From contig CAMPIU010000023.1 of assembly GCA_946886545.1 (NCBI GenBank), positions 1-15,342 of the forward strand: a stretch of DNA of 15,342 nucleotides. The letters run 5' to 3'. The position numbers were made by a program, and so were the translations under genes. This stretch comes from an uncultured Flavobacteriales bacterium (GTDB taxonomy: Bacteria; Bacteroidota; Bacteroidia; Flavobacteriales; Crocinitomicaceae). The notes under the pieces are model-generated. The model was not told where the DNA came from and did no database searches. It saw only the letters and a program-made list of their open reading frames with translations. Shown piece after piece: positions 7,021 to 13,785 of the stretch (position 1 is the first letter of the stretch; each line of letters starts with the position of its first letter).

Positions 7021-7324
7021 GTGGGCACGCTATTAATCGGGATATATGTATTATTCGCACCCAAGTCATTTTTGAAGCACAATACTTTCTGTTTCACCAC
7101 AGATGCACAGATTTTTTGCTCGGCTAATGCTTACGCTGATCGCATGTCGCCAATAGCTTATGCTTACGCCGGAGCTTCAGCATAGGCGCACCGCACTCGC
7201 TTTTTTAAGAATACCAACAATTTACAGGGTTTACAAGAAAGAGGCGACTGGTAAGCGCCTCCAATTATCTGTGCATCTGCGGGAGAAAAAACTGTGGGTG
7301 TATTGTGATTAATAGCGTGCCCAC
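7021..7324. repeat. 304-bp inverted-repeat element between convergent genes
   Basis: The ends are perfect 18-bp inverted repeats: GTGGGCACGCTATTAATC (7021-7038) and its complement (7307-7324). Subterminal repeats include CAGATGCACAGAT (7100-7112) and its complement (7267-7279), and ACAATAC on both sides. The left half carries tail A (7122-7204, with a 33-bp extra stretch at about 7140-7172 compared with the 2.1-kb copy). The right half, read on the minus strand, carries tail B, including the hairpin GAGGCG (7241-7246)/CGCCTC (7256-7261). The element begins 7 nt after the kinase stop and ends 7 nt before the glycosyltransferase stop. It has no coding capacity. It resembles a miniature inverted-repeat element or two head-to-head repeat copies, and could also act as a two-way terminator. 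Confidence 0.75.
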
Positions 7325-7331
7325 GGATACA

Positions 7332-8297
7332 TTATATTTCCACATCAATTCGGCCACACATAAAATGTCCCTCTGGGCAGATCTTCCCGCCATGTAAACC
7401 GCAAGGCCGGCAAATCAATGCTTCTTTTGTTTCACGGATCTCACTGTCGTCTGAAAGCGGACCGAAACCAAAACGCGGCACGGTAGCACAGAAAAATGCC
7501 GTTACCGGAGCATTCACTGCGGTGGCCATGTGTAATGGTCCCGAATCATTCACAAAACAACGTGTTGCTTTTTCAAAGAGCGCACAGGATTCCAATAAAT
7601 TCAGTTTTCCCGCCAAATTGTTCTCATTTGGAAGATCGGCCGCCAGAAGAATACGCTGACACAATTCAAAATCAGCAGGGCCGCCTACCAGGTAAACAGT
7701 TCCTTTACGTTTTAGATTGCCTGCCAGTTCGATCCATTTTTTCTCCGGAAGCTGCTTTGTGAACCAAACGGAAGCCGGGGCAAGCGTATAAAACGGAACG
7801 CTTGTATAAACAGCAACTTTCGCCCTGTCCTGATCCGATGGAAAAACTTCCGGACGAACCAAAGACTGTGCACCGTGATGCGCAATACATTCCAGGTTAC
7901 GCTGCACTTCATGCTTTCCCTTTCCGATTTCGTGTTTGATCTTGATATTGTAACAAAAGGAAAAGGGATTTTTATCGAAACCAACCTTCTTCTTAGCACC
8001 GGAAAGAAAGGTTATCAAGCCTGAACTTCCGAAACGTTGCAGGTTGATCACCTCGTCATATCTTTTGGATCTGAAAAGTCCGAGCAAACGCTTCATTTCT
8101 TTCCATTTCCCTTGTTTCTTATTGAGGGAGAACACTTCGTGAATTGCCGGATGATTCTGCAGGATTGCTTCATTGCCTTTTCGAACCAGGACATCAATCT
8201 CTGCTTCCGGGTACAGGCGTTTCAATTCACTGATCACGGGAGTGGCCAAAATAACGTCCCCTAAAAAAGCTGTTTGAATGACTAAAAAGCGTTGCAT
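7332..8297 (-). CDS. Family 9 glycosyltransferase (heptosyltransferase-like)
   Basis: A 321-residue GT-B enzyme of the GT9 family, whose known members add heptose from ADP-heptose to lipopolysaccharide core at the inner face of the cytoplasmic membrane. The N-terminus MQRFLVIQTAFLGDVILATP is the usual acceptor-side beta-strand and G-D loop (D14 in the catalytic-base position). The C-terminal half has the nucleotide-sugar site F-V-N-D251-S-G-P-L-H256-MA, and the 'GLALPEKKW' equivalent is LPEKKWIELA (183-192). The end carries four cysteines, C296-x2-C299-x7-C307-x6-C314, seen in a subset of GT9 proteins and possibly metal-binding. The acceptor sugar cannot be told. The gene stands alone, convergent with the kinase and divergent from the M1 peptidase gene. 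TACTTTTA sits just before the ATG (8302-8309) and may be a poor -7 box. Confidence 0.9.
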   Translation of the reverse strand: MQRFLVIQTAFLGDVILATPVISELKRLYPEAEIDVLVRKGNEAILQNHPAIHEVFSLNKKQGKWKEMKRLLGLFRSKRYDEVINLQRFGSSGLITFLSGAKKKVGFDKNPFSFCYNIKIKHEIGKGKHEVQRNLECIAHHGAQSLVRPEVFPSDQDRAKVAVYTSVPFYTLAPASVWFTKQLPEKKWIELAGNLKRKGTVYLVGGPADFELCQRILLAADLPNENNLAGKLNLLESCALFEKATRCFVNDSGPLHMATAVNAPVTAFFCATVPRFGFGPLSDDSEIRETKEALICRPCGLHGGKICPEGHFMCGRIDVEI

Positions 8298-8309
8298 GAA
8301 GTAAAAGTA

Positions 8310-8378
8310 CAGGTTTTCTCCGCTTATTTCCCACAGATGAACAGATAATTTGGAAGCGCTATCGGTCGCTTCTTTCTA
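8310..8378 (+). repeat. Modular intergenic repeat, head plus tail B
   Basis: CCCACAGATGAACAGATAAT (8329-8348) followed by a stem-loop GAAGCG (8353-8358)/CGCTTC (8367-8372) and TTTCT aligns along its whole length with the minus-strand reading of 7236-7300, including the CAGGTTTTCTCC/CAGTTTTTTCTCCC start. This is the tail-B form of the repeat, here without an inverted partner. It lies in the gap between divergent genes. Confidence 0.7.
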
Positions 8379-8394
8379 ATGGTAACGTTTAGGC

Positions 8395-8434
8395 TAGCAG
8401 GTAGGAGCGAAAAAATTGTCACCCCTGCCTGCTA
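8395..8434. promoter_or_regulatory. 11-bp inverted repeat in front of the M1 peptidase promoter
   Basis: TAGCAGGTAGG (8395-8405) and CCTGCCTGCTA (8424-8434) pair at 10 of 11 positions, with one possible G-U wobble and an 18-nt loop. The right arm covers the place where a -33 box would lie relative to TAACTTTG at 8449, so the repeat could be an operator. It is separate from the tail-B repeat just upstream. Confidence 0.4.
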
Positions 8435-8448
8435 ATTCATTTATTCGT

Positions 8449-8456
8449 TAACTTTG
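8449..8456 (+). promoter_or_regulatory. -7 box TAACTTTG for the M1 peptidase gene; decides the start
   Basis: An exact match to TAnnTTTG and identical to the box at 2353. A GTG in frame with the peptidase begins on its last G (8456-8458), so that GTG cannot be the start if this is the promoter. The ATG at 8474 fits, with a short leader. Confidence 0.6.
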
Positions 8457-8473
8457 TGTCCTTATTCCAACTA

Positions 8474-11400
8474 ATGAAGATTCAGTCACTATTACTAACT
8501 ATTCTTGCCGGATTGATCCACTTTCAATCCAAAGCACAATCTTATTGGCAGCAAAAAGTTGATTACACCATCACGGTCAAACTGGATGATGTAAAACACA
8601 CATTGAGCGGTTTCGAAAGCTTCGTTTATCACAATAATTCGCCCCAAAGTTTGGATTTCATTTATATTCACCTGTGGCCGAATGCTTACACCAGCGGAAA
8701 AACAGCACTGGGAAAACAATTGTATGAAAGCGGCGATCCCATCCTCACTTTTGGAAAAGACTCCATTCGCGGAGGAATTGACTCGCTTCATTTTCAGGTC
8801 AACGGTCAGGATGTTTCCTTTACTTTCGATCCCGGAAACCCCGATATCGGTAAACTAAACCTGAATACTCCTTTAAAACCCGGCGAATCAATTACCGTTA
8901 CGACTCCTTTTCACGTCAAAATTCCTTCCGGAGATGTTTCCCGTTTGGGACACGTCGGACAATCCTACCAAATCACTCAATGGTATCCGAAACCGGCAGT
9001 TTACGATAAGAACGGCTGGAACCAGATTCCTTATTTGACCCAGGGAGAATTCTATTCCGAATACGGGACTTTCGATGTTTCCATTACACTTCCGAAAAAC
9101 TACGTGGTTGGTGCAACCGGAGATCTGCAGACCGAATCCGAAATTGCTTTTATGAATGAAAAGGCTACTTACACCAAAGACAATTTCCAAACACTGCTCC
9201 AAAAAGAAAACCGCAATAATAAATTCCCCGCCTCATCTGCTGAATGGAAAACGATCCGCTATACGCAGAAAGATGTCCATGACTTTGCCTGGTTTGCTGA
9301 TAAACGCTATGCCGTATTGAAAGGAGAAGTCGAATTACCGCATTCCAAACGGAAAGTTACGACCTGGGCCTTATTCACTCCGAAAAATGCGACCTTATGG
9401 AAACGTGCTCCTGAGTACATTCACGACGGAACGTATTACTACTCACTTTGGAACGGAGATTACCCTTATAACCCGGTCACAGCAGTAGACGGAACAATTT
9501 CTGCCGGTGGTGGAATGGAATACCCGAATGTAACCGTAATTGGAAACGCCGGTTCGGAAACAGAATTGGAAGTAGTGATTGTACACGAAGTAGGACATAA
9601 CTGGTTCTACGGAATTTTGGGAAGCAACGAGCGCGTTCACGGATGGATGGACGAAGGAATGAATACCATGAACGAAATGCGCTACATGTACACCAAATAT
9701 CCTAAAAACACCTACTTATCAGATCAGATCCTGGACGGAAAATTCCATTTCGATCACCTGAGTCATTACAATTCAGGCGATTTCATTTACCGGATCGTGG
9801 CAGGTATGGGAGAAGATCAGCCCATGGAAACACATTCCGCGAAGTTTTCCGGAACGAATTACGGGGCGGTCATGTATATGAAAAGCGGATTGGTCTTTAA
9901 TTATCTGAAAGAATACCTGGGCGATTCACTCTACGATCAGGCCATGCAAACCTATTACAAGGAATGGAGTTTCAAACACCCGCAACCGGAAGATATGCGT
10001 GCTGTTTTGGAACGTGTTTCCGGAAGAGATTTGTCGTGGGTGTTTGTGGATCTGATCCAAACAACGAAGCACATCGACTACAAGATTACGAGAGTGAGAT
10101 CATTTGCAGGTAAAACAATAGTTACGGTAAAAAATACAGGACAAGTCGACGGACCGATTGAAGTGACAGGATTCCGCGACGGACAAAAGACTCAAACGCT
10201 TTGGGTAGAGAACGGGGCAGAGAAATCAGAGGTGACTTTTGATTCTGAAATGGATGCCGTACAGATCAATGCCAGCGGAAGAGCACAGGAACTGTTACAA
10301 ACCAAAAATTACTGGCACAAAAAAGGACTTTTCGGAAAAATCGAGCAGCCTCGCTTGCAATTCTTCATCGGAAAGAATGAACCCACAAGAAGCAACTTGT
10401 TCTGGAGTCCGATCCTGGGTGGAAACGAATACGATAAATTTATGCTGGGACTGGCGCTTCACAACTTCAGTCTTCCCACCAATCGCTTTCAATTTCTCCT
10501 GGCCCCAATGTATTCTTTCGGCGGAGAACGGATCTCGGGAATTGCAGAAGCAAGCATTACCTGCTTACCCGTTAAAAACCTGAAACTTTCCCGCTTCGGA
10601 ATTTCCCTGCGGTCTTTCAAAAACGACACCACAGGAATAAACAACGGATATTACGTGGCACTCCTTCCCTACTGGACGGCAAAGATCGGTAATCGCATTG
10701 GCGGACCTATCAGTCAGAATATTCGAGTGCAAAGCATGTACCGCCTGGATGTATTCCGCCCGAAACAGCGTGAATTGATCGGTGGATATTTGCAATATGA
10801 TTTCAATTTTTCGAAAGAAGATCACAAAGTGGATCTGCAAGTTCGTACAGATTACGCAGCAAATCCGGTAAACAGTGACAACTTGTCGCGTTCATCCATT
10901 TCCGCTACTTATAAATACCGCTACATCAGAAACAAGCGTTCGCGCTGGGTGGAACTCCGTTTATTTGCAGGTAATTACTGGAATTTCGACATGTATAATT
11001 CCGGGAATGCAGCAGATTATACCTTCGCATTAAGCGGTGCAGGCGGAAGTCAGGATTTGTTTATTGAAGATTATTTCTTCGGTCGTTCCGAGCAAAGCGG
11101 TATTTGGTCGCAGCAGCGCCTGGACAATATGGGCGGATTCCTTTCTACCATAGGGAATGGGCAATCAGGATATTTCGGAACCACAAATACCTGGATGACC
11201 ACCGCCAATTTCTACCTGGAAATGCCAATCGGACCAAAGATCTTTGGAATTTATGCAGATTTCGGAGTGTTCGATCAGGCATTCAAAACAAAACCAACTC
11301 AGGCATTTGATCTGGGATTAGCCATTCGTTTGGGAACTGTTTTCGGAATCTACTTCCCTGTATACCAGTCGGACAATATCACCAACGCATACTTTAGTGA

Positions 11401-11482
11401 GAATTACGCTGAACGGATCCGCTTTACTTTGAAGTTCAATTTAACCAATAAGCCGGCGGATATTATGAAGCTATTGCCGTGA
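8474..11482 (+). CDS. M1-family zinc metallopeptidase with probable C-terminal outer-membrane beta-barrel
   Basis: A 1002-residue envelope aminopeptidase-like protein (numbering from ATG 8474). Residues 1-21 form a signal peptide (MKIQSLLLTILAGL...SKAQ). About 25-230 is the M1 N-terminal beta domain. The catalytic domain has the substrate motif GGMEYP (346-351, in place of GAMEN) and zinc site H371-E372-V-G-H375 with E394 eighteen residues further on (HEVGHNW...DEG), so all metal ligands and the catalytic Glu are present. From about 635 to the end the sequence changes to alternating amphipathic strands rich in Y, F, G and N ('MLGLALHNFSLP', 'FQFLLAPMYSFGG', 'ELIGGYLQYDFNF', 'RIRFTLKFNL'), the look of an outer-membrane beta-barrel, instead of the helical ERAP-like C domain. 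The peptidase would then face the periplasm or surface while anchored by its own barrel; this is inference. An in-frame upstream GTG (8456) lies in the promoter box and was rejected. Confidence 0.9.
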   Translation: MKIQSLLLTILAGLIHFQSKAQSYWQQKVDYTITVKLDDVKHTLSGFESFVYHNNSPQSLDFIYIHLWPNAYTSGKTALGKQLYESGDPILTFGKDSIRGGIDSLHFQVNGQDVSFTFDPGNPDIGKLNLNTPLKPGESITVTTPFHVKIPSGDVSRLGHVGQSYQITQWYPKPAVYDKNGWNQIPYLTQGEFYSEYGTFDVSITLPKNYVVGATGDLQTESEIAFMNEKATYTKDNFQTLLQKENRNNKFPASSAEWKTIRYTQKDVHDFAWFADKRYAVLKGEVELPHSKRKVTTWALFTPKNATLWKRAPEYIHDGTYYYSLWNGDYPYNPVTAVDGTISAGGGMEYPNVTVIGNAGSETELEVVIVHEVGHNWFYGILGSNERVHGWMDEGMNTMNEMRYMYTKYPKNTYLSDQILDGKFHFDHLSHYNSGDFIYRIVAGMGEDQPMETHSAKFSGTNYGAVMYMKSGLVFNYLKEYLGDSLYDQAMQTYYKEWSFKHPQPEDMRAVLERVSGRDLSWVFVDLIQTTKHIDYKITRVRSFAGKTIVTVKNTGQVDGPIEVTGFRDGQKTQTLWVENGAEKSEVTFDSEMDAVQINASGRAQELLQTKNYWHKKGLFGKIEQPRLQFFIGKNEPTRSNLFWSPILGGNEYDKFMLGLALHNFSLPTNRFQFLLAPMYSFGGERISGIAEASITCLPVKNLKLSRFGISLRSFKNDTTGINNGYYVALLPYWTAKIGNRIGGPISQNIRVQSMYRLDVFRPKQRELIGGYLQYDFNFSKEDHKVDLQVRTDYAANPVNSDNLSRSSISATYKYRYIRNKRSRWVELRLFAGNYWNFDMYNSGNAADYTFALSGAGGSQDLFIEDYFFGRSEQSGIWSQQRLDNMGGFLSTIGNGQSGYFGTTNTWMTTANFYLEMPIGPKIFGIYADFGVFDQAFKTKPTQAFDLGLAIRLGTVFGIYFPVYQSDNITNAYFSENYAERIRFTLKFNLTNKPADIMKLLP

Positions 11483-11519
11483 TGAAATAAAAGCTCATCA
11501 ATTGATAAAACTATGTGCG

Positions 11520-11574
11520 CTATATGTTCTATGTGGTTTATTTTGAACCACAATAGATACATAGAACACATAGG
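11520..11574. repeat. CTATGTGGTT palindromic repeat after the M1 gene
   Basis: CTATATGTTCTATGTGGTT (11520-11538) faces AACCAC (11546-11551) and ACATAGAACACATAG (11559-11573), with a 7-base bulge (AATAGAT) and a 7-nt loop. The same CTATGTGGTT phrase occurs at 3525-3534. It lies 37 nt past the M1 stop and may act as its terminator, although no T-run follows. Confidence 0.6.
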
Positions 11575-11667
11575 AATAATTAATCAGGTTGAACAAATGG
11601 AACGTATTCGCCTTGGATGAGTAAATACACCCCGATTAATCGCGTCCCCAACAGAGAAATAAATACT

Positions 11668-11675
11668 TACTTTTG
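11668..11675 (+). promoter_or_regulatory. -7 box TACTTTTG for the small membrane-protein pair
   Basis: Matches TAnnTTTG exactly, 27 bp before the ATG at 11703. No TTTG is seen at the -33 distance. Confidence 0.5.
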
Positions 11676-11702
11676 CCAAAACAACTGCTTTAAATCAAAG
11701 AA

Positions 11703-12023
11703 ATGTCTGAACTAATTGATAACGACTTCCCACAGGTCATTGACCCTGCCCAACAAGTCATCCTACCAAATGATAGAAGTATTTTTTTAAAAGGACTTTT
11801 CGCACTCATTTTCTTTATTGTTCCGGGTTTTATGATTGCATTGATTCTTACCAAGATGTGTTTCGATGAATCTAAAATTGCCCTGGAAACATATAAAGCA
11901 TCTCCACATCTTTACAAGGAAAGTTCCATTTCAAAAGTAAAAAGAGGCCGTTTATTCGTTTACATTGGGTTAGGAATTTTTGTATTTGAGTCAATCGTGT
12001 TTTTGGGATACATTTCCCGTTGA
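11703..12023 (+). CDS. Small two-helix membrane protein (DUF4190/CCC-motif-like pattern)
   Basis: A 106-residue inner-membrane protein. About 26 soluble residues precede TM1 (27-50, ending in LTKM-C). A hydrophilic loop follows with 'ALETYKASPHLYKESSISKVKRGR', then TM2 (83-104). The loop pattern Y-x2-S/N-P-x2-Y-x3-S-x3-K-x2-R-G-R before the second helix is like that of small two-helix membrane proteins of Flavobacteria (CCC-motif/DUF4190/CD225-like), although the family's cysteine cluster is absent. I therefore offer this as a resemblance only. The gene is first in a likely two-gene operon; the next ATG is 15 nt downstream. The function is unknown. Confidence 0.75.
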   Translation: MSELIDNDFPQVIDPAQQVILPNDRSIFLKGLFALIFFIVPGFMIALILTKMCFDESKIALETYKASPHLYKESSISKVKRGRLFVYIGLGIFVFESIVFLGYISR

Positions 12024-12038
12024 TCTTTTCATCCGGAC

Positions 12039-12539
12039 ATGTTTTTAAAGAAAAAATACAGCTTCGAAATAAATCAAAACAAAGAGGTTTTAAGCGAATC
12101 GTTGAAAAACCTGAAGGGTAAAGATCAGGTCTATCGAAATGGGATTGGCTCTGAATCTTCTTATTCCATTGAATTCAACTGGGATGAATTTATGGTCTCC
12201 CGCAAAGCAACAATGTCCGGGCGGGCGGGCATTGAGCCCGATGCACATATGCGGCTGGTTCAATTATCTGAGAAGCTTACACGAATTGATGTAAAGATAA
12301 AGTTCTCGGAAATTGTGTGGATCATCCTGGTATTTATTCATTTTGGAATAATTGGAGGAAGTCTTTTCTTACCTCAAATCAAATTATTTGGAAACCAATT
12401 AGAGACAACATGGATCAATCGAATTTTATTTTTAATTCTTTCATTAGGAGTAATTAATTCTATTATCTGGCTCATATTTATTAGCGAAGTGAAGACGCTG
12501 AGGAATGCCGTTCAGCAAATTATAAACGACATTAAGTGA
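12039..12539 (+). CDS. Hypothetical two-helix membrane protein
   Basis: A 166-residue protein that I do not recognise. Residues 1-88 are a charged soluble domain starting MFLKKKYSFEINQNK with mixed strand/helix character (YSIEFNWDEFMVSRKATMSGR, 'RIDVKIKFSEI'). TM1 is at about 89-111 (IVWIILVFIHFGIIGGSLFL) and TM2 at about 126-148, with an amphipathic C-terminal helix (EVKTLRNAVQQIINDIK). It follows the 106-residue membrane protein by 15 nt and is probably co-transcribed and a functional partner. The gene is convergent with the next one, with only 4 nt between the stop codons. Confidence 0.75.
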   Translation: MFLKKKYSFEINQNKEVLSESLKNLKGKDQVYRNGIGSESSYSIEFNWDEFMVSRKATMSGRAGIEPDAHMRLVQLSEKLTRIDVKIKFSEIVWIILVFIHFGIIGGSLFLPQIKLFGNQLETTWINRILFLILSLGVINSIIWLIFISEVKTLRNAVQQIINDIK

Positions 12540-12543
12540 TTAA

Positions 12544-12744
12544 TCAATTAGTTTTCCAAAGCTTTCCTTCTTTGGTTATTTTACAATAATAGCACCCGCT
12601 CATTTTACCGTCTATATTATACCACTGGTGTTCTGCCGAAACTTCTTCGCAGTTTTTCCCTTTTGCAGCAAATCCGGCCTTGATTAGAAACCATGGAAGC
12701 CTTTCCCTAAACCATCTTCTTAACTGATACGGATGCTTACTCAT
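12544..12744 (-). CDS. Small basic protein with CHCC zinc-ribbon-like motif
   Basis: 66 residues from the ATG at 12744. The N-terminal third is strongly basic and aromatic (MSKHPYQLRRWFRERLPWF). The C-terminal half has C32-x6-H39-x11-C51-x2-C54 (KNCEEV, EHQWYN, GCYYCK), a spacing that could bind one zinc ion. I cannot name the family. The ATG overlaps the stop of the upstream KOW-like gene (ATGAGTAA, 8 bp), and GGGAAAGG sits directly before it, so translation is probably coupled. An upstream in-frame ATG at 12768 would add MSVFKRER but reach deeper into the KOW gene, so I prefer the shorter form. A basic surface plus a zinc ribbon would suit nucleic-acid binding, but this is inference. Confidence 0.65.
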   Translation of the reverse strand: MSKHPYQLRRWFRERLPWFLIKAGFAAKGKNCEEVSAEHQWYNIDGKMSGCYYCKITKEGKLWKTN

Positions 12745-12940
12745 CCTTTCCCTTTTGAATACTGACATTCCGCCCCAGGGTTTTAAAACGCACTCCGTTT
12801 TCCTGCTGGACCGTAATTGTAATGTGACCTGTTTTACTCGTGTTCAGATCCTGGACAATTCCGCTTTTGCCTTTATGCGTTCCTGCTGTAACAAGACAGA
12901 AATAGCCGTTTTTTAATTCAAGAGTTTCTTTTTGATGCAT
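12737..12940 (-). CDS. Small KOW-motif-like protein
   Basis: 67 residues from the ATG at 12940. Residues 15-31 (C-L-V-T-A-G-T-H-K-G-K-S-G-I-V) fit the KOW pattern, a small beta-barrel segment of NusG, ribosomal L24/L26 and related proteins that binds RNA or ribosomes; strands continue through 'HITITVQQENGVRFKTLGRNV'. It is too short to be NusG or L24 and stands alone as a mini-KOW protein. A TTG 24 nt upstream would give 75 residues, but it lies in a TTTG of a -7-like box (AATCTTTG, 12962-12969 on the minus strand), so ATG 12940 is preferred. It follows the TonB-C gene by 27 nt and overlaps the CHCC gene, probably as one transcription unit. Confidence 0.65.
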   Translation of the reverse strand: MHQKETLELKNGYFCLVTAGTHKGKSGIVQDLNTSKTGHITITVQQENGVRFKTLGRNVSIQKGKDE

Positions 12941-12967
12941 ACTTAATTTCTGGACTAATTTCAAAGA

Positions 12968-13687
12968 TTATCTTAAATTAAAACTGACCGGATAAATGAT
13001 TTTCCTTCTCACCGGAATCCCATCTTTTTGCGCAGGATTTAATTTTGGCAACTCTTTGCTTCTAAGTGCCCTTATTGCAATTCTATCCAAGTGTGGTTCC
13101 AAACTTCTAATTACATGAATATTAGAAAATGTTCCATCTAACTCAACAATTGCACTCAACACTACCCTACCTCCATAACCTTCATCTGCAAGAAAACGAG
13201 GAAAATGAAGATTTGAAGTAAGTATTCTATTAAAATTTTCTGCATTAACAAAAGCAGGTTCCTTGTCGGGCTTTGTTATCAAATTCATTGTGTCAGTATC
13301 AGAAAAAAGTGCGTCTTCCAGTTTCCAGCGTTCCAATAACAAAAGCTCTTCCATTTGTAACTCAATAACTAGAGTATCCCCGGATTCAGGAAATGATTCA
13401 CCGTTGTGTTTTGCGGCTATTTCCTGTTTTTTCGTAAATCGCCGATAAGTATTTATATGATAGCCAACTGAGTTTATTTGAATCTGATCACCTTTATCAA
13501 GTCCCGTAATCATTAATATTCCTTTTTCTTTAGCCCCCAAAATTATTTTTTTCGAATCGGAACTAATCACAAACTCATTGATTGGAACTAAATTATCGGC
13601 ATCAACACATCGAATGTAGAGAACATCTTGTGCGTTTGACGAAAAACTAATATGCAAAAGCAAGAGAAAAAAAATCTGTTTAATCAT
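12968..13687 (-). CDS. Secreted/periplasmic protein with CarboxypepD-like and TonB-C domains
   Basis: 239 residues from the ATG at 13687. Residues 1-20 form a cleavable signal peptide (MIKQIFFLLLLHISFSSNAQ). About 22-80 is a carboxypeptidase-regulatory-like beta-sandwich (VLYIRCVDADNLVPINEFVI, GLDKGDQIQINSVGY). About 160-238 is a TonB C-terminal domain (FPRFL, GRVVLSAIVELDGTFSNIHV, 'LDRIAIRALRS', 'PVRRKIIYPVSFNL'). True TonB proteins have an uncleaved inner-membrane helix and a proline-rich spacer; both are missing here, so it is not an ordinary energy transducer and may be a free periplasmic or outer-membrane-linked relative. A TTG at 13708 would prepend MQQLKFS before the signal peptide and is less likely. 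The upstream ClC gene stops 98 nt away on the same strand. Confidence 0.8.
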   Translation of the reverse strand: MIKQIFFLLLLHISFSSNAQDVLYIRCVDADNLVPINEFVISSDSKKIILGAKEKGILMITGLDKGDQIQINSVGYHINTYRRFTKKQEIAAKHNGESFPESGDTLVIELQMEELLLLERWKLEDALFSDTDTMNLITKPDKEPAFVNAENFNRILTSNLHFPRFLADEGYGGRVVLSAIVELDGTFSNIHVIRSLEPHLDRIAIRALRSKELPKLNPAQKDGIPVRRKIIYPVSFNLR

Positions 13688-13785
13688 ACTAAATTTTAAT
13701 TGTTGCAATCGATTAATTTTATTCGATTCAAGTTTTTAGAAACCCAAGTTAGAATAAAATATGCACTTAATTGAAGTACTCATAA

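Larger units (their letters stand above)
11483..11702. other. Gap after the M1 gene with repeat and promoter
   Basis: This 220-bp gap holds the palindromic repeat at 11520-11574, the CGATTAATCG core at 11633-11642 shared with the palindrome at 203-212, and the -7 box at 11668. No gene is seen. Confidence 0.6.

Noticed and set aside
7021..7324. Insertion sequence with transposase
   Set aside because: Terminal inverted repeats are present, but at 304 bp there is no transposase frame. It is kept as a non-autonomous repeat only.
12968..13687. Energy-transducing TonB proper
   Set aside because: No uncleaved N-terminal anchor and no proline-rich spacer; only the C-terminal domain resembles TonB.
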